Positions 1-8,331 of a stretch of 39,064 nt of DNA are shown here, one piece after another (position 1 is the stretch's first letter; the number at the start of each line of letters is the position of its first letter). A program made the position numbers and the translations under genes. This DNA is from Candidatus Margulisiibacteriota bacterium. GTDB lineage: Bacteria; Margulisbacteria; Riflemargulisbacteria; GWF2-35-9. Below the pieces are notes generated by a model, which searched no databases, was not told the DNA's origin, and was given only the letters and a program-made list of their open reading frames with translations. The DNA lies in the NCBI GenBank assembly GCA_028715625.1, contig JAQURL010000021.1, positions 1-39,064 on the forward strand, given 5' to 3'.

Positions 1-1
1 T

Positions 2-1993
2 CAGCTCTTCAAAAAAGGTCTGGCTTATGAAGCCACATTTCCGATTAATTGGTGCCCATCATGTAAAACCGGATTAGCTAATGAAGAAGTAGCGGATGGT
101 AAATGCGACAGATGTGGCGCGGAAGTTGGCAAAAAAAATCTCAGGCAGTGGATGCTTAAAATTACCGCTTACGCGGAAAGACTGCTTGCGGACCTGGATC
201 AACTGGATTGGCCTGAACCTATAAAGATTATGCAGCGCAACTGGATCGGAAAAAGTACCGGGGCTGAAGTAATTTTTAAGGTTGACGGCCATAATAAAGA
301 AGAGCTGAAGGTTTTTACTACGAGACCGGATACGCTTTTTGGCGCCACTTATATGGTACTTGCCCCGGAGCATGCTCTTATAAAGAAGATTGTTACAGCT
401 GATCAATATAAAAAAGTTGAGGAGTATATAGAAAATTCCATTAAGAAATCTGATACGGAAAGAGTTTTCTTGAATAAAGAAAAAACCGGTGTTTTTACCG
501 GCGCTTATGCCATTAACCCTGTTAATAACAAAAAAATCCCAATCTGGGTAGCTGATTATGTCCTGATATCATATGGAACAGGAGCCATTATGGCTGTTCC
601 TGCTCATGATGAGAGAGATTTCGCGTTCGCTAAAACTTTTAATTTACCTGTTATTCAGGTAGTTTCACCGGATAAAATGCCAGGCAAGAATGGATTGACG
701 GAAGCTTTTTGCGGTGACGGTTTTGCCGTTAATTCTGATGAATATAACGGCTTAAGTACCAAAGATTTTAAAGAAAAAATTACAAATGACCTGGAGCAAA
801 AAGGATTAGGTAAACTATCTGTACAGTACAAATTGAGAGATTGGGTCTTTTCACGACAGAGATATTGGGGCGAGCCGATTCCTATTGTACATTGTGCCAA
901 GTGCGGGCAAGTTCCGGTCCCGGAAAGCGAATTACCGCTAAAGTTGCCGGAAGTGGACAAATACGAGCCTTCAGGAACCGGCGAATCACCGCTGATAAAT
1001 ATTAAAGAGTGGGTAAATACCGCATGCCCCAAATGTCATGGCCCTGCCAAAAGAGAAACAAACACCATGCCGCAATGGGCGGGATCTTCCTGGTATTATT
1101 TACGTTATATTGATCCTCGAAATACAGATAAACTCGCTGATTATAAGAAGCTTGAATACTGGCTGCCGGTTGATTCTTACATCGGTGGAGCTGAGCATGC
1201 CGTACTGCATTTATTATATTCACGTTTCTGGCATAAATTTTTATATGATATAAAAGTAGTGCCCACTGTTGAACCATATCAGAAATTGACCAATCAGGGA
1301 CTGATACTGGGTGAAGACGGTCAAAAAATGTCCAAATCTCTGGGAAATGTTATCAACCCCGATGACATAATTAATGAATATGGGGCTGATGTGATGCGCA
1401 TCTATGAAATGTTCATGGGGCCGCTGGAAGTTGCCAAGCCCTGGTCAATGTCCAGTATCATGGGAGTAAGGCGCTTTTTGGAAAAATGTTGGAGGCTTCA
1501 GGAAAAGAAACTCTCATCTTCAGCAAAAATCGAGGAACAGTTGCTGAAATTGATGCATCAAACTATTAAGAAAGTATCCGAGGATATAGATTCTTATAAA
1601 TTTAATACAGCGGTTAGTGCCTTGATGATTTACGTTAACGAACTGGGTAAATATACTGACTTAAATAAAATATTAGTTGAGAACATGTTGTTGATGCTTG
1701 CTCCTTTTGCGCCGCATATCACAGATGAATTATGGGAAAAAATTGGTAATAAATTTAGTATACATCAAAAGCTATGGCCCAATTATGACGAGAAATATTT
1801 AACTAAAGAGGAATACACTTACGCAATAACAGTAAACGGGAAGGTAAAAGGCACGCTTACCTATACATCTGTTATAGATGATACAACTTTAAAAAAAGAC
1901 GCTCTGGAAAAGATTCAGCAGGTTATTATAGGCAAGACAATAATCAAAGAAGTTATTGTTCCTAAAAAGTTAATAAATTTCGTAATAAAATAA
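2..1993 (+). CDS. leuS: Leucyl-tRNA synthetase, 3' part (5' end outside the window)
   Basis: Charges tRNA-Leu with leucine in the cytoplasm (class Ia synthetase). The frame is open from base 2, so the gene enters from the left edge; 663 residues are visible, and the N-terminal part with the HIGH motif is missing. Visible landmarks are a zinc-type pair of CxxC motifs (codons at 53-64 and 104-115), the CP1 editing-domain motif TTRPDT (317-334), the editing/hinge stretch GTGAIMAVPAHDERD, the catalytic RDWVFSRQRYWGEP block, KMSKS (1325-1339), the anticodon-binding-domain signature LAPFAPHITDELWEKIG, and a C-terminal domain with the VNGKVKG motif. No frameshift is seen. A bidirectional terminator follows about 120 nt downstream. 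The identification is secure; only the start is unknown. Confidence 0.97.
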   Translation, partial: QLFKKGLAYEATFPINWCPSCKTGLANEEVADGKCDRCGAEVGKKNLRQWMLKITAYAERLLADLDQLDWPEPIKIMQRNWIGKSTGAEVIFKVDGHNKEELKVFTTRPDTLFGATYMVLAPEHALIKKIVTADQYKKVEEYIENSIKKSDTERVFLNKEKTGVFTGAYAINPVNNKKIPIWVADYVLISYGTGAIMAVPAHDERDFAFAKTFNLPVIQVVSPDKMPGKNGLTEAFCGDGFAVNSDEYNGLSTKDFKEKITNDLEQKGLGKLSVQYKLRDWVFSRQRYWGEPIPIVHCAKCGQVPVPESELPLKLPEVDKYEPSGTGESPLINIKEWVNTACPKCHGPAKRETNTMPQWAGSSWYYLRYIDPRNTDKLADYKKLEYWLPVDSYIGGAEHAVLHLLYSRFWHKFLYDIKVVPTVEPYQKLTNQGLILGEDGQKMSKSLGNVINPDDIINEYGADVMRIYEMFMGPLEVAKPWSMSSIMGVRRFLEKCWRLQEKKLSSSAKIEEQLLKLMHQTIKKVSEDIDSYKFNTAVSALMIYVNELGKYTDLNKILVENMLLMLAPFAPHITDELWEKIGNKFSIHQKLWPNYDEKYLTKEEYTYAITVNGKVKGTLTYTSVIDDTTLKKDALEKIQQVIIGKTIIKEVIVPKKLINFVIK

Positions 1994-2114
1994 TTATTCT
2001 TTTTTTTGTCATCTCAACTGATTATTCTACGACGTTCCGGCAACGCGTCCAAATAATTAAGTATCAATAATGTAGAGGGGGTGGGGTCTCTAGATTGATG
2101 AGTTTGTAACTAAC

Positions 2115-2145
2115 AAAAAGCCCCGCGGAAACGCGGGGCTTTTTT
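2115..2145. terminator. Bidirectional rho-independent terminator between leuS and the binding-protein gene
   Basis: A perfect GC-rich hairpin with arms GCCCCGCG and CGCGGGGC closes a GAAA tetraloop, flanked by A5 on the left and T5 on the right, so either strand ends in a stem followed by U residues. It lies between the convergent ends of leuS (+) and the binding-protein gene (-) and can serve both. The rest of 1994-2169 holds a short T-run after the leuS stop and a G-rich stretch near 2075-2087 with no recognised role. Confidence 0.92.
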
Positions 2146-2169
2146 ACAACTAAATTGTGGCTATGTGTA

Positions 2170-3408
2170 TTAAAGTGCTTCTAATTCTGTAGGTTGATTG
2201 GCTTTAGTCCTCTCTTCGTTCCATTCGGAGCGTGTTTTAGCTGCTGTATTACCGTCCATCTTATCGATTATTGTGAAATAATCAAGTTTGAATTTGTCTT
2301 TTTTTACAACATCAGGAGAATTGCCTTTTACCGCGTACACAGTCTGAATTGATTGATGATCAAAATCTCTCCAGGTTTGCTGATCTTTTACATACTGGTA
2401 GGAAGAACCTTCCAGTGCTTTTACTATAGCTTTACCATCAAAAGATTTTGCGGCTTCCGCGCCTCTTTTGAATTCATAAACTATAGCATAAGCTGACGCA
2501 GCCGAAGTGCTGGGATAAGTATTGTATTTTTTTGCGAATTTCTCCACAAATGCTTTACCTTTGGGAAAGTTATACTGATACGGAACTTTCCATTCCCAGC
2601 AGATAGCTCCTACAACACCTTCCATTGCTTCGGGTGTTGCTTCTTCAGCCATCCATAATGTCAGATTGGGAACAACAAACTGCATTTTACTTTTTAGCCC
2701 CATATCATAGGCCATTTTAACCATGGTAGACATGTCTTTACCGAATTCTACGAAAACCAGAACATCGGGATTTTCAGCTTTAGCTGCTTCCAGAGCCTTT
2801 TTGTAATCTACTTCTGTGGCTTTTGGAAAAGGTGTAAGGTAGGTCTTGTTTTTGGTTTTATCTGTAGTGCCGCTGAATTTTCTGATTGATTCTTCAGTTG
2901 TCCATCCCCAGGTATAATCTGCCGTTATATAAAAGTATTTTTTACCGGACAGATTTTTTTTCAAGTAGTTGGCTAGCACTTTTGCACCCATCCAGGCGTT
3001 ATAACATTCTCTGAATGTGAATCTGTGACCGGATTCACCGGTTGTAGCATTGGAGTAGGTTAAAGTTCCAAAAAAAGGAACTCCCTGTTTTTGAGCCACT
3101 CCGCCAACAGATACTGCTACTCCGCTCGATGAACCTCCAAATAACATTTTTGCGCCCTGATTAACTAAATCCATTGCGTTTCTGTATGATATTTTTGCGT
3201 CTGATTTAGAATCAGTCTTTAAGAGTTCGGCGGGTTCACCCAAGATGCCACCTGCAGCGTTAATTTCTTCAACTGCCAGCTGAGCACCTCTTAATTGATC
3301 GGCTCCTTCAAGAGAATATGGCCCGGTTTCCGGATAGTTGAAACCAAGTTTGACTCCAAAAGTCATACTAAGTCCTATAATAAACAAAACGATTAAATTT
3401 TTTTTCAT
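2170..3408 (-). CDS. ABC transporter substrate-binding protein, branched-chain amino acid/urea (LivK/UrtA) type
   Basis: Type I periplasmic binding protein of 412 residues that would capture a small amino acid, amide or related solute outside the inner membrane. A signal peptide is visible (Lys-Lys followed by a hydrophobic core over roughly residues 5-18). The mature start carries the family pattern GFNYPETGPYSLEGADQLRG and AVEEINAAGGILG, then repeated Rossmann-like segments, including FGGSSSGVAVSVGGVAQKQGVPFFG. The ATG is preceded by AAAGGGG, a usable ribosome-binding site. No permease or ATPase gene lies in the window, so it is an orphan here. It is divergent from a chemoreceptor gene, and the pair may be related in sensing, but this is inference. 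The ligand cannot be read from sequence alone. Confidence 0.88.
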   Translation of the reverse strand: MKKNLIVLFIIGLSMTFGVKLGFNYPETGPYSLEGADQLRGAQLAVEEINAAGGILGEPAELLKTDSKSDAKISYRNAMDLVNQGAKMLFGGSSSGVAVSVGGVAQKQGVPFFGTLTYSNATTGESGHRFTFRECYNAWMGAKVLANYLKKNLSGKKYFYITADYTWGWTTEESIRKFSGTTDKTKNKTYLTPFPKATEVDYKKALEAAKAENPDVLVFVEFGKDMSTMVKMAYDMGLKSKMQFVVPNLTLWMAEEATPEAMEGVVGAICWEWKVPYQYNFPKGKAFVEKFAKKYNTYPSTSAASAYAIVYEFKRGAEAAKSFDGKAIVKALEGSSYQYVKDQQTWRDFDHQSIQTVYAVKGNSPDVVKKDKFKLDYFTIIDKMDGNTAAKTRSEWNEERTKANQPTELEAL

Positions 3409-3717
3409 ATTCCACCCCTTTCGTTGTACTTTTATAGCGCCTGATATAGCGCTTGAACTCTACCCACCTCCTTAAATGAAATGATTACGTTAATTCACGC
3501 AATTCTATTTCTATTGTATGTAAAATTCATAAAAATTCAATAAAGAAAATTTTTTGTATAAATCTTGTCTTATCAAAAAATATTTTATAATATTAGGGTA
3601 TCGCTATTGATGTATTTAGTATTGTGAGATTGTTAACGTAAAGGAAACGTTTGCTATGAGGGGGTAAGGTTCAAAATCATTAAATAGCTAAGATTCTAAA
3701 TAAGAGGGGTGCAGGAT
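3409..3717. promoter_or_regulatory. 309-nt divergent intergenic region between the binding protein and chemoreceptor genes
   Basis: On the plus strand TTGTCT (3565-3570) and TATAAT (3586-3591), spacer 15, or the overlapping TAATAT with spacer 17, form a plausible promoter about 120 nt before the chemoreceptor. On the minus-strand side, two direct copies of TATAGCGC (3433-3440 and 3445-3452) lie 12 nt apart and also form a short dyad (AGCGC/GCGCT); they sit 25-45 nt before the binding-protein start and could be an operator. A perfect AAGGAGG sequence (minus strand, near 3467-3473) is followed by no convincing reading frame. The A-rich stretch 3500-3600 has no gene. Confidence 0.45.
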
Positions 3718-5727
3718 ATGAAAATGAAAATCAGCATAAAAATTATTTTAATTTCGACAATTCTTGTATTGTCGACGGCAGTAGCAATTCTATTAATTAC
3801 TATCTTTATGGATACTTTAAATTCCAAAAGAGATATAAAAGAATATAAAATTTCTGCTGAAAAAGAAGCTAAAAAATATATTAAGGACGTCGTAGAGTTA
3901 GGTTATGTGGTTATTGATAAAATTAATAATGATTTTGCCGATAAGGCAATGGCAGTAGACGTTATAAACAAACTAAGATATGGTCCGACAAAAGAAGAAT
4001 ATCTCTGGGTACATTCTACGGAGCAGGAAGTAAATATGGTTGTTGATCCTCAAAACCCTCAATTAAATAACAAAAGTGTGGCAAATTTTGTTGATCTGGA
4101 CAGAGTTAAAAGTTTATCCATTGGCGGTAAAATATATCCGAAAGATTCAGATTTTGTAAAACAAAGAATTAAACCGGTAAACATCTACACTCAGCTTAAT
4201 GAAATTATTAAGAATAATAAGGGTGAGGGATATTTATATTATTATAGCCCAAAACCGGATAATCCTGATATCGGTTATGCCAAACTTGCTTTTGTTAAAA
4301 GTTTCGGGACATGGAACTGGGCGATAGGTACCAGTATGTATGTTGACTTCATTGGTAAACAAGTTGAACAGAAAAAACAGAATATGAATGCTGCATTCGC
4401 CAGAAAAATTTTTGTGGTTGTTATTCTGACAATAATTATAGCAGTTCTGGCTGTGCTCATATCTATGTTGGCAACCAGGCCTATAGTCAGACCTATTGTA
4501 GAAACGTCTGATATGCTAAAAGATATGTCGGAAGGCGAAGGGGACTTAACCAAAAGACTGACAACCAAATCTAATGACGAAATAGGTGTTCTAACAGGAT
4601 TTTTTAATACTTTCATCGGTAAAGTGGCTTTGCTTATAAAACAGTCACAGGAAACCTCTAAAAAAGTACAGGAGGGTTCTGACAGAGTTATTGCTTCATT
4701 CGTGGAAAATACTAAAGCATTGGAAAATGTCACTGTAGCAATTAATAATATAGCTCAGGGGTCTGGTCAGCAGGTAGATGAAGTCAGCAAAATCAATAAA
4801 ATGATTGAAAAAATTAATGGTATAACTACGGAAGCTAAAACTCAATTTGATGATCAGGTTAATAAAAGTACGAATGCGTCTCAGTTGATACAGGTAGTTA
4901 ATAATTCTATCAATCAGGTTTCCAGAGATATTGTTGATATTGAAAATTCTTCGGAAAAAACATTGCAGGTAGCAACGAACGGAGAAAATAAGGTTGAGGA
5001 ATCCGTGCAGTCTATGGGTATGATTGACAATAAAGTCACAGAAATTTCTCAACAGATTGAAACTCTGGGCAAGAATTCGGAACAAATAGGGGAAATTATT
5101 AATGTTATTACTGATATCGCGACTCAAACAAACCTTCTGGCTTTAAACGCAGCCATAGAAGCTGCCCGTGCGGGTGAAGCCGGTAAAGGATTCGCTGTAG
5201 TTGCTGATGAAGTCAGGAAGCTGGCAGAAAGAAGCGCTGAAGCAACCAAAGAAATAGCAAATATTTTAAACAGCATCCAAAGTGTTTCCAAACAATCTAT
5301 AAATTCTATGAACGAGGGTACAACAATTGTTCAGGAGGGAGTGCTTCTTGCTGAACAGGCAAGAAAAGCATTACAGGAAATTGTAATGGCAGTAAAAGGC
5401 AACGGTGTACAGATCAGAAATATTGCCAAATCATCTCAGGAAGTTACATCAAACATTGATGAAGCCGTAGCCACAATAAATACCTTGCAGGAATCTATAT
5501 CGGCGACCACTCAGAAAATGGATGATGTAGCCGAAAGTATCGCAGAAGTGAATAAATATATCGGAAATGTTGTAGACATATCTCAGTCAAACGCAGCAGG
5601 AGCTGAGGAAGTTTCGGCATCGGCAGAAGAAGTAACCGCTTCTATGAATGAAGGCTTGATGAAGGTAAGGGACAATGTAACTGAAGTGAGTAATCTTAAC
5701 ACCCTGCTGAACAGATTTAAAGTTTAG
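3718..5727 (+). CDS. Methyl-accepting chemotaxis protein with single Cache (sCache_2-like) sensor
   Basis: Transmembrane chemoreceptor of 669 residues that signals to CheA/CheW. Order: TM1 (about residues 5-28), periplasmic sensor (about 35-225) with sCache_2-like features ([20 protein letters not shown], then [12 protein letters not shown] and [15 protein letters not shown]), TM2 (about 230-252), HAMP (about 255-308), and a long coiled-coil signalling domain with the conserved hairpin tip ([20 protein letters not shown], near residues 470-490). No C-terminal CheR-tethering pentapeptide is seen. The ATG at 3718 is chosen because GAGGGG lies 8-9 nt upstream; the in-frame GTG at 3709 would fall inside that site. 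Cache_2 receptors often bind small carboxylates, but the ligand is unknown. A terminator follows directly. Confidence 0.95.
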   Translation: MKMKISIKIILISTILVLSTAVAILLITIFMDTLNSKRDIKEYKISAEKEAKKYIKDVVELGYVVIDKINNDFADKAMAVDVINKLRYGPTKEEYLWVHSTEQEVNMVVDPQNPQLNNKSVANFVDLDRVKSLSIGGKIYPKDSDFVKQRIKPVNIYTQLNEIIKNNKGEGYLYYYSPKPDNPDIGYAKLAFVKSFGTWNWAIGTSMYVDFIGKQVEQKKQNMNAAFARKIFVVVILTIIIAVLAVLISMLATRPIVRPIVETSDMLKDMSEGEGDLTKRLTTKSNDEIGVLTGFFNTFIGKVALLIKQSQETSKKVQEGSDRVIASFVENTKALENVTVAINNIAQGSGQQVDEVSKINKMIEKINGITTEAKTQFDDQVNKSTNASQLIQVVNNSINQVSRDIVDIENSSEKTLQVATNGENKVEESVQSMGMIDNKVTEISQQIETLGKNSEQIGEIINVITDIATQTNLLALNAAIEAARAGEAGKGFAVVADEVRKLAERSAEATKEIANILNSIQSVSKQSINSMNEGTTIVQEGVLLAEQARKALQEIVMAVKGNGVQIRNIAKSSQEVTSNIDEAVATINTLQESISATTQKMDDVAESIAEVNKYIGNVVDISQSNAAGAEEVSASAEEVTASMNEGLMKVRDNVTEVSNLNTLLNRFKV

Positions 5728-5749
5728 AACACAGTTAATGACTAATGTA

Positions 5750-5781
5750 AAAAGCCCTGTTATATGCAGGGCTTTTTTTTT
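5750..5781 (+). terminator. Rho-independent terminator after the chemoreceptor gene
   Basis: Arms AAAAGCCCTG and CAGGGCTTTT with a 7-nt loop are followed by an uninterrupted T8 tract. It starts 22 nt after the chemoreceptor stop codon. Confidence 0.93.
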
Positions 5782-5795
5782 ATTGTATACTCTTA

Positions 5796-5899
5796 ACAAA
5801 ATGGTTAACAGCTTTGTTGTCTTTATCGCTCATTCCTCGATGTACATTCAGTACGCCTATGGAATTCGCTCCTTGAAGACTAGTTGTAAGCCATTTTGT
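5796..5899. repeat. Non-coding element with 15-bp terminal inverted repeats (MITE-like or structured repeat)
   Basis: The left end ACAAAATGGTTAACA (5796-5810) and right end TGTAAGCCATTTTGT (5885-5899) are inverted copies matching at 13 of 15 positions. The interior has a further short dyad, GTAC-ATTCA-GTAC (about 5843-5855), and no open reading frame of note. The element fills almost the whole gap between the chemoreceptor terminator and the ispD promoter. I cannot test from one window whether it is dispersed in the genome. Its central part resembles, loosely, the shorter element at 14092-14164. Confidence 0.55.
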
Positions 5900-5923
5900 G
5901 TCGAGTGTCGGTCTTAGTATAGA
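5896..5923 (+). promoter_or_regulatory. Candidate ispD promoter
   Basis: TTGTGT (5896-5901), a 16-nt spacer and TATAGA (5918-5923). Transcription would start about 5930, two nt before the ispD ATG at 5932, giving an essentially leaderless mRNA. The -35 box overlaps the right terminal repeat of the preceding element. Confidence 0.4.
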
Positions 5924-5931
5924 ATGGTTCT

Positions 5932-6642
5932 ATGAAAAAAAATCTACAGAGTGTAAGTTGTATAATAGTTGCGTCCGGACAAGGCAACAGATTTCGGAAT
6001 TCGTTACCCAAACAGTTCATACCGCTTAAGGGCAAACCTATACTGGAATATAGTCTGGAAGTGTTTCAGCAGCATCCACAAATTGATGAGATTATTCTGG
6101 TCCTTAATAAAGAGTCTCTGGATATACATGAAAAAAGTATCAATCTGAAAAAATACACGAAATTAACAAGGATAGTGACCGGTGGACAAACGAGGCAAAT
6201 ATCGGTATGTAATGGTCTGGACGCCTGTAGTGCCAAAGCAGAACGTGTTCTGGTCCATGACGGAGTAAGACCATTTGTCACAGAAGATTTGATTAGTTAC
6301 TGTTTGAACGGATTAACCAAATATAAGGCGGTTTCTGTAGCCATTCCTGTCAGCCAGACTGTGTTTGAAGTTGATGAACAGCAGGTCGTTAAAAATGTTC
6401 CAGACAGAGAGCGGCTGTACTGTGTTCAGACACCTCAGGGCTTTATGATGAACACTATAAAAAAAGCTCACAAAATGGCAAAAAATGAAAAGCGTTATGA
6501 TTTTACAGATGACTGTGGAATGATAATTCATTACGGCCTTGGCGAAGTGGGTTTAATAGAAGGTAGTGAAAAAAATATAAAAATTACTTATCCTGATGAT
6601 ATATATGTAGCTGAAAAAATCCTGGGAAATTTATCAATCTGA
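5932..6642 (+). CDS. ispD: 2-C-methyl-D-erythritol 4-phosphate cytidylyltransferase
   Basis: Third step of the MEP isoprenoid pathway: joins CTP and methylerythritol 4-phosphate to give CDP-ME. The protein is 236 residues, the usual length for stand-alone IspD. The N-terminal nucleotide-binding signature ASGQGNRFRNSLPKQF (about residues 14-29) and the central VHDGVRPF (from residue 108) fit the family; the VQTPQGF segment and a late DDCGMIIHYG stretch also match. IspF is not fused and not next door. Upstream there is no Shine-Dalgarno sequence, but a -10 box ends 8 nt before the ATG, so leaderless translation is likely. The 3' end overlaps the convergent glycosyltransferase gene by 9 nt. The related ribitol-phosphate cytidylyltransferase TarI is a less likely alternative. 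Confidence 0.9.
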   Translation: MKKNLQSVSCIIVASGQGNRFRNSLPKQFIPLKGKPILEYSLEVFQQHPQIDEIILVLNKESLDIHEKSINLKKYTKLTRIVTGGQTRQISVCNGLDACSAKAERVLVHDGVRPFVTEDLISYCLNGLTKYKAVSVAIPVSQTVFEVDEQQVVKNVPDRERLYCVQTPQGFMMNTIKKAHKMAKNEKRYDFTDDCGMIIHYGLGEVGLIEGSEKNIKITYPDDIYVAEKILGNLSI

Positions 6643-7392
6643 AATAAATTCAGCTCCGCTTTTATGATGAGTGGCTTCAGTTCCATTCAAATATCCGTTT
6701 TTATATCCTTTTCTTTTTAAAACGTCATGCAAGGAAGCATCATCAAAGGCATAAACATCATAAATTTTTTTAGGGAAAATCCTATAATTAAGGTCTTTGG
6801 GCAATATTCTACCTTTAATACCAAAAATTCCTCCGGCGACATTACTCATAAAGGGCAGGCTGACATGATATAAATTGCCATCCTTTCCTTTCATATTTTT
6901 TGGACGGAAAAATAAATTACTTTCCGGATTACATATGTTTTTTTTATAACGCATGCTTAACATGCCTATTTTCGGCAGGTTTTTAACTCCTTGGACCAGA
7001 TACTCAAAATCCTTTATAGAAAAAGTGATATCAGGGTCAATTACAACAATTATTTCCGGCAGATTAGATTCATTAACGTAGGTTTTGAGATAATTATTAA
7101 ATACCGCGGCCCTTCCCAGGTTTTCATCCACAAAATTTATTTCAACACGTTTGTTTTTCAATGTTTTTAAGTATGTTTTGATCGGACTTTCGGAAGCATT
7201 ATCGATAACCGTAAGATACACATCGTCACGTTTTTCTACTATGTCTAATATTGATTTAAACGATTTTTTTATTAGATCAAGATGCCAGTGTGTAGCAACC
7301 ATAATCAGGATTTTATCTTTAAATAAACTATGGTCGAAATTGGAATGAAAGATAGGTTTGGATTCCAGAATTTTCCAATCGATATTTTCCAT
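6634..7392 (-). CDS. GT2-type glycosyltransferase
   Basis: Cytoplasmic GT-A-fold glycosyltransferase of about 252 residues, probably adding a sugar to a surface glycan. It shows the family-2 pattern: ATHWHLDLIKKSFKSIL, then VIDNASESP (nucleotide-binding strand end), VDENLGRAAVFNNYL, and a DxD-type metal site in VVIDPDITF. A later DDASLHDVLKRKGYKNGYL stretch resembles the acceptor-side ED/DD region, and the ATHHKSG end is typical too. I chose the ATG at 7392; the frame could extend to a TTG at 7434, but the extra 14 residues look non-homologous. No strong ribosome-binding site is seen for either. It overlaps convergent ispD by 9 nt and is divergent from the next glycosyltransferase. Donor and acceptor are unknown. 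Confidence 0.82.
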   Translation of the reverse strand: MENIDWKILESKPIFHSNFDHSLFKDKILIMVATHWHLDLIKKSFKSILDIVEKRDDVYLTVIDNASESPIKTYLKTLKNKRVEINFVDENLGRAAVFNNYLKTYVNESNLPEIIVVIDPDITFSIKDFEYLVQGVKNLPKIGMLSMRYKKNICNPESNLFFRPKNMKGKDGNLYHVSLPFMSNVAGGIFGIKGRILPKDLNYRIFPKKIYDVYAFDDASLHDVLKRKGYKNGYLNGTEATHHKSGAEFISD

Positions 7393-7476
7393 AAGAGAAT
7401 ATCTTACAGCTTCTTTAAAAAAGAGGCAAATCAATATCCGGTTTACTAATCAAATCCCTTATGTTAGTCTAATCTC

Positions 7477-8331
7477 ATGCAAAACATAGGGTTGTTGATG
7501 ACCTATAATGAAGAAGATATCATTGATGAAGTCATGCAGGCAAATAAAAAATTTTTTGATAAAATATTTGTGCTGGACGGTTCAACTGATAAAACCACAG
7601 AAATACTACGCAGTTATGACAATGTAAAATATTTGATTCAGGATAAGGATCTGTTCCCACCTCGAAAGATTCGGGACGGGGCTAGACAGTTTTTATTGGA
7701 AAAAGCGCAAGAAATGTATGGTTATGAAGGTTGGTTTACCCTGCTGCACGGGGATGAGATCTTTGTAGATGACCCCAATGAAGTCATAAAAAGAGCAGAA
7801 AAAGTCAAAGCTGAAATAGTCAACTGGCATGCGCTTAATTTTTTTCTGCATTCAAGTCAAAAAGACACATACGACCCCAAAAAGCCTGTCCAGCAGCAAG
7901 TAATTTTTTATCATCCGGGTGGGCTGGAAGTGCGTCAGTTTAAAAATAAAAAAGGTATTTTTTATGATCTTAACCAAATGTATCGTGTCCTTCCATATGG
8001 TCTAAAAAACAGAATTTTATTCGATTATCCTATTTTCAAACATTATGTGGTGAGGTCTGTAAAACAAAAACAGTCAAAACCGATAGGTGGTATCGAAGCC
8101 CGCCGGGATGAAATATCCAAAAATCAGAATAAGCCTCAGTCTATTAAGATTGATGATATTTTTGTAGATAAAAATGATCCCGAGCGGAAGCAGGTCAGAA
8201 AATATGATGGCAGTTTTTACGAATTTGAACCTGGCAAAAGACCACCATTTTTCTTTCAATGGCTGGCCTGGCATAAATACAGGCCCATAGAATGGGGTAT
8301 TATCGGTGAGCTATTTAAAAAGAAAAGTTAA
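7477..8331 (+). CDS. GT2-like glycosyltransferase
   Basis: 284-residue GT-A-type protein. The N-terminus GLLMTYNEEDIIDEVMQAN and VLDGSTDKTTEILRSY is the family-2 nucleotide-binding pattern; LLHGDEIFVDDP (about residues 88-99) supplies the acidic metal-binding segment in a slightly unusual HGDE form. The C-terminal half is rich in Lys/Arg and aromatic residues (FEPGKRPPFFFQWLAWHKY) and has no membrane segment. The same pattern occurs in family-2 proteins of uncertain donor found in polysaccharide loci. Its stop lies inside or just before the next gene, a GT9 transferase, so the two are probably co-transcribed. No Shine-Dalgarno sequence precedes the ATG. Substrate unknown. Confidence 0.75.
   Translation: MQNIGLLMTYNEEDIIDEVMQANKKFFDKIFVLDGSTDKTTEILRSYDNVKYLIQDKDLFPPRKIRDGARQFLLEKAQEMYGYEGWFTLLHGDEIFVDDPNEVIKRAEKVKAEIVNWHALNFFLHSSQKDTYDPKKPVQQQVIFYHPGGLEVRQFKNKKGIFYDLNQMYRVLPYGLKNRILFDYPIFKHYVVRSVKQKQSKPIGGIEARRDEISKNQNKPQSIKIDDIFVDKNDPERKQVRKYDGSFYEFEPGKRPPFFFQWLAWHKYRPIEWGIIGELFKKKS

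Noticed and set aside
655-1277. Long antisense frames opposite leuS
   Set aside because: Shadows of the leuS coding frame with no start signals or family-like sequence; the same holds for other antisense frames in the window.
3460-3475. Strong AAGGAGG on the minus strand as a hidden gene start
   Set aside because: The only following frame begins inside the site and runs 11 codons; taken as an orphan site.
3592-3717. Possible c-di-GMP riboswitch in the chemoreceptor leader (a GTAAAGGAAACGTTTGC-like stretch)
   Set aside because: The conserved GEMM core and the second receptor-loop helix cannot be drawn; only a weak hairpin AACG/CGTT is seen.
3709-3717. GTG start of the chemoreceptor
   Set aside because: The GTG falls at the end of the GAGGGG site that serves the ATG at 3718.
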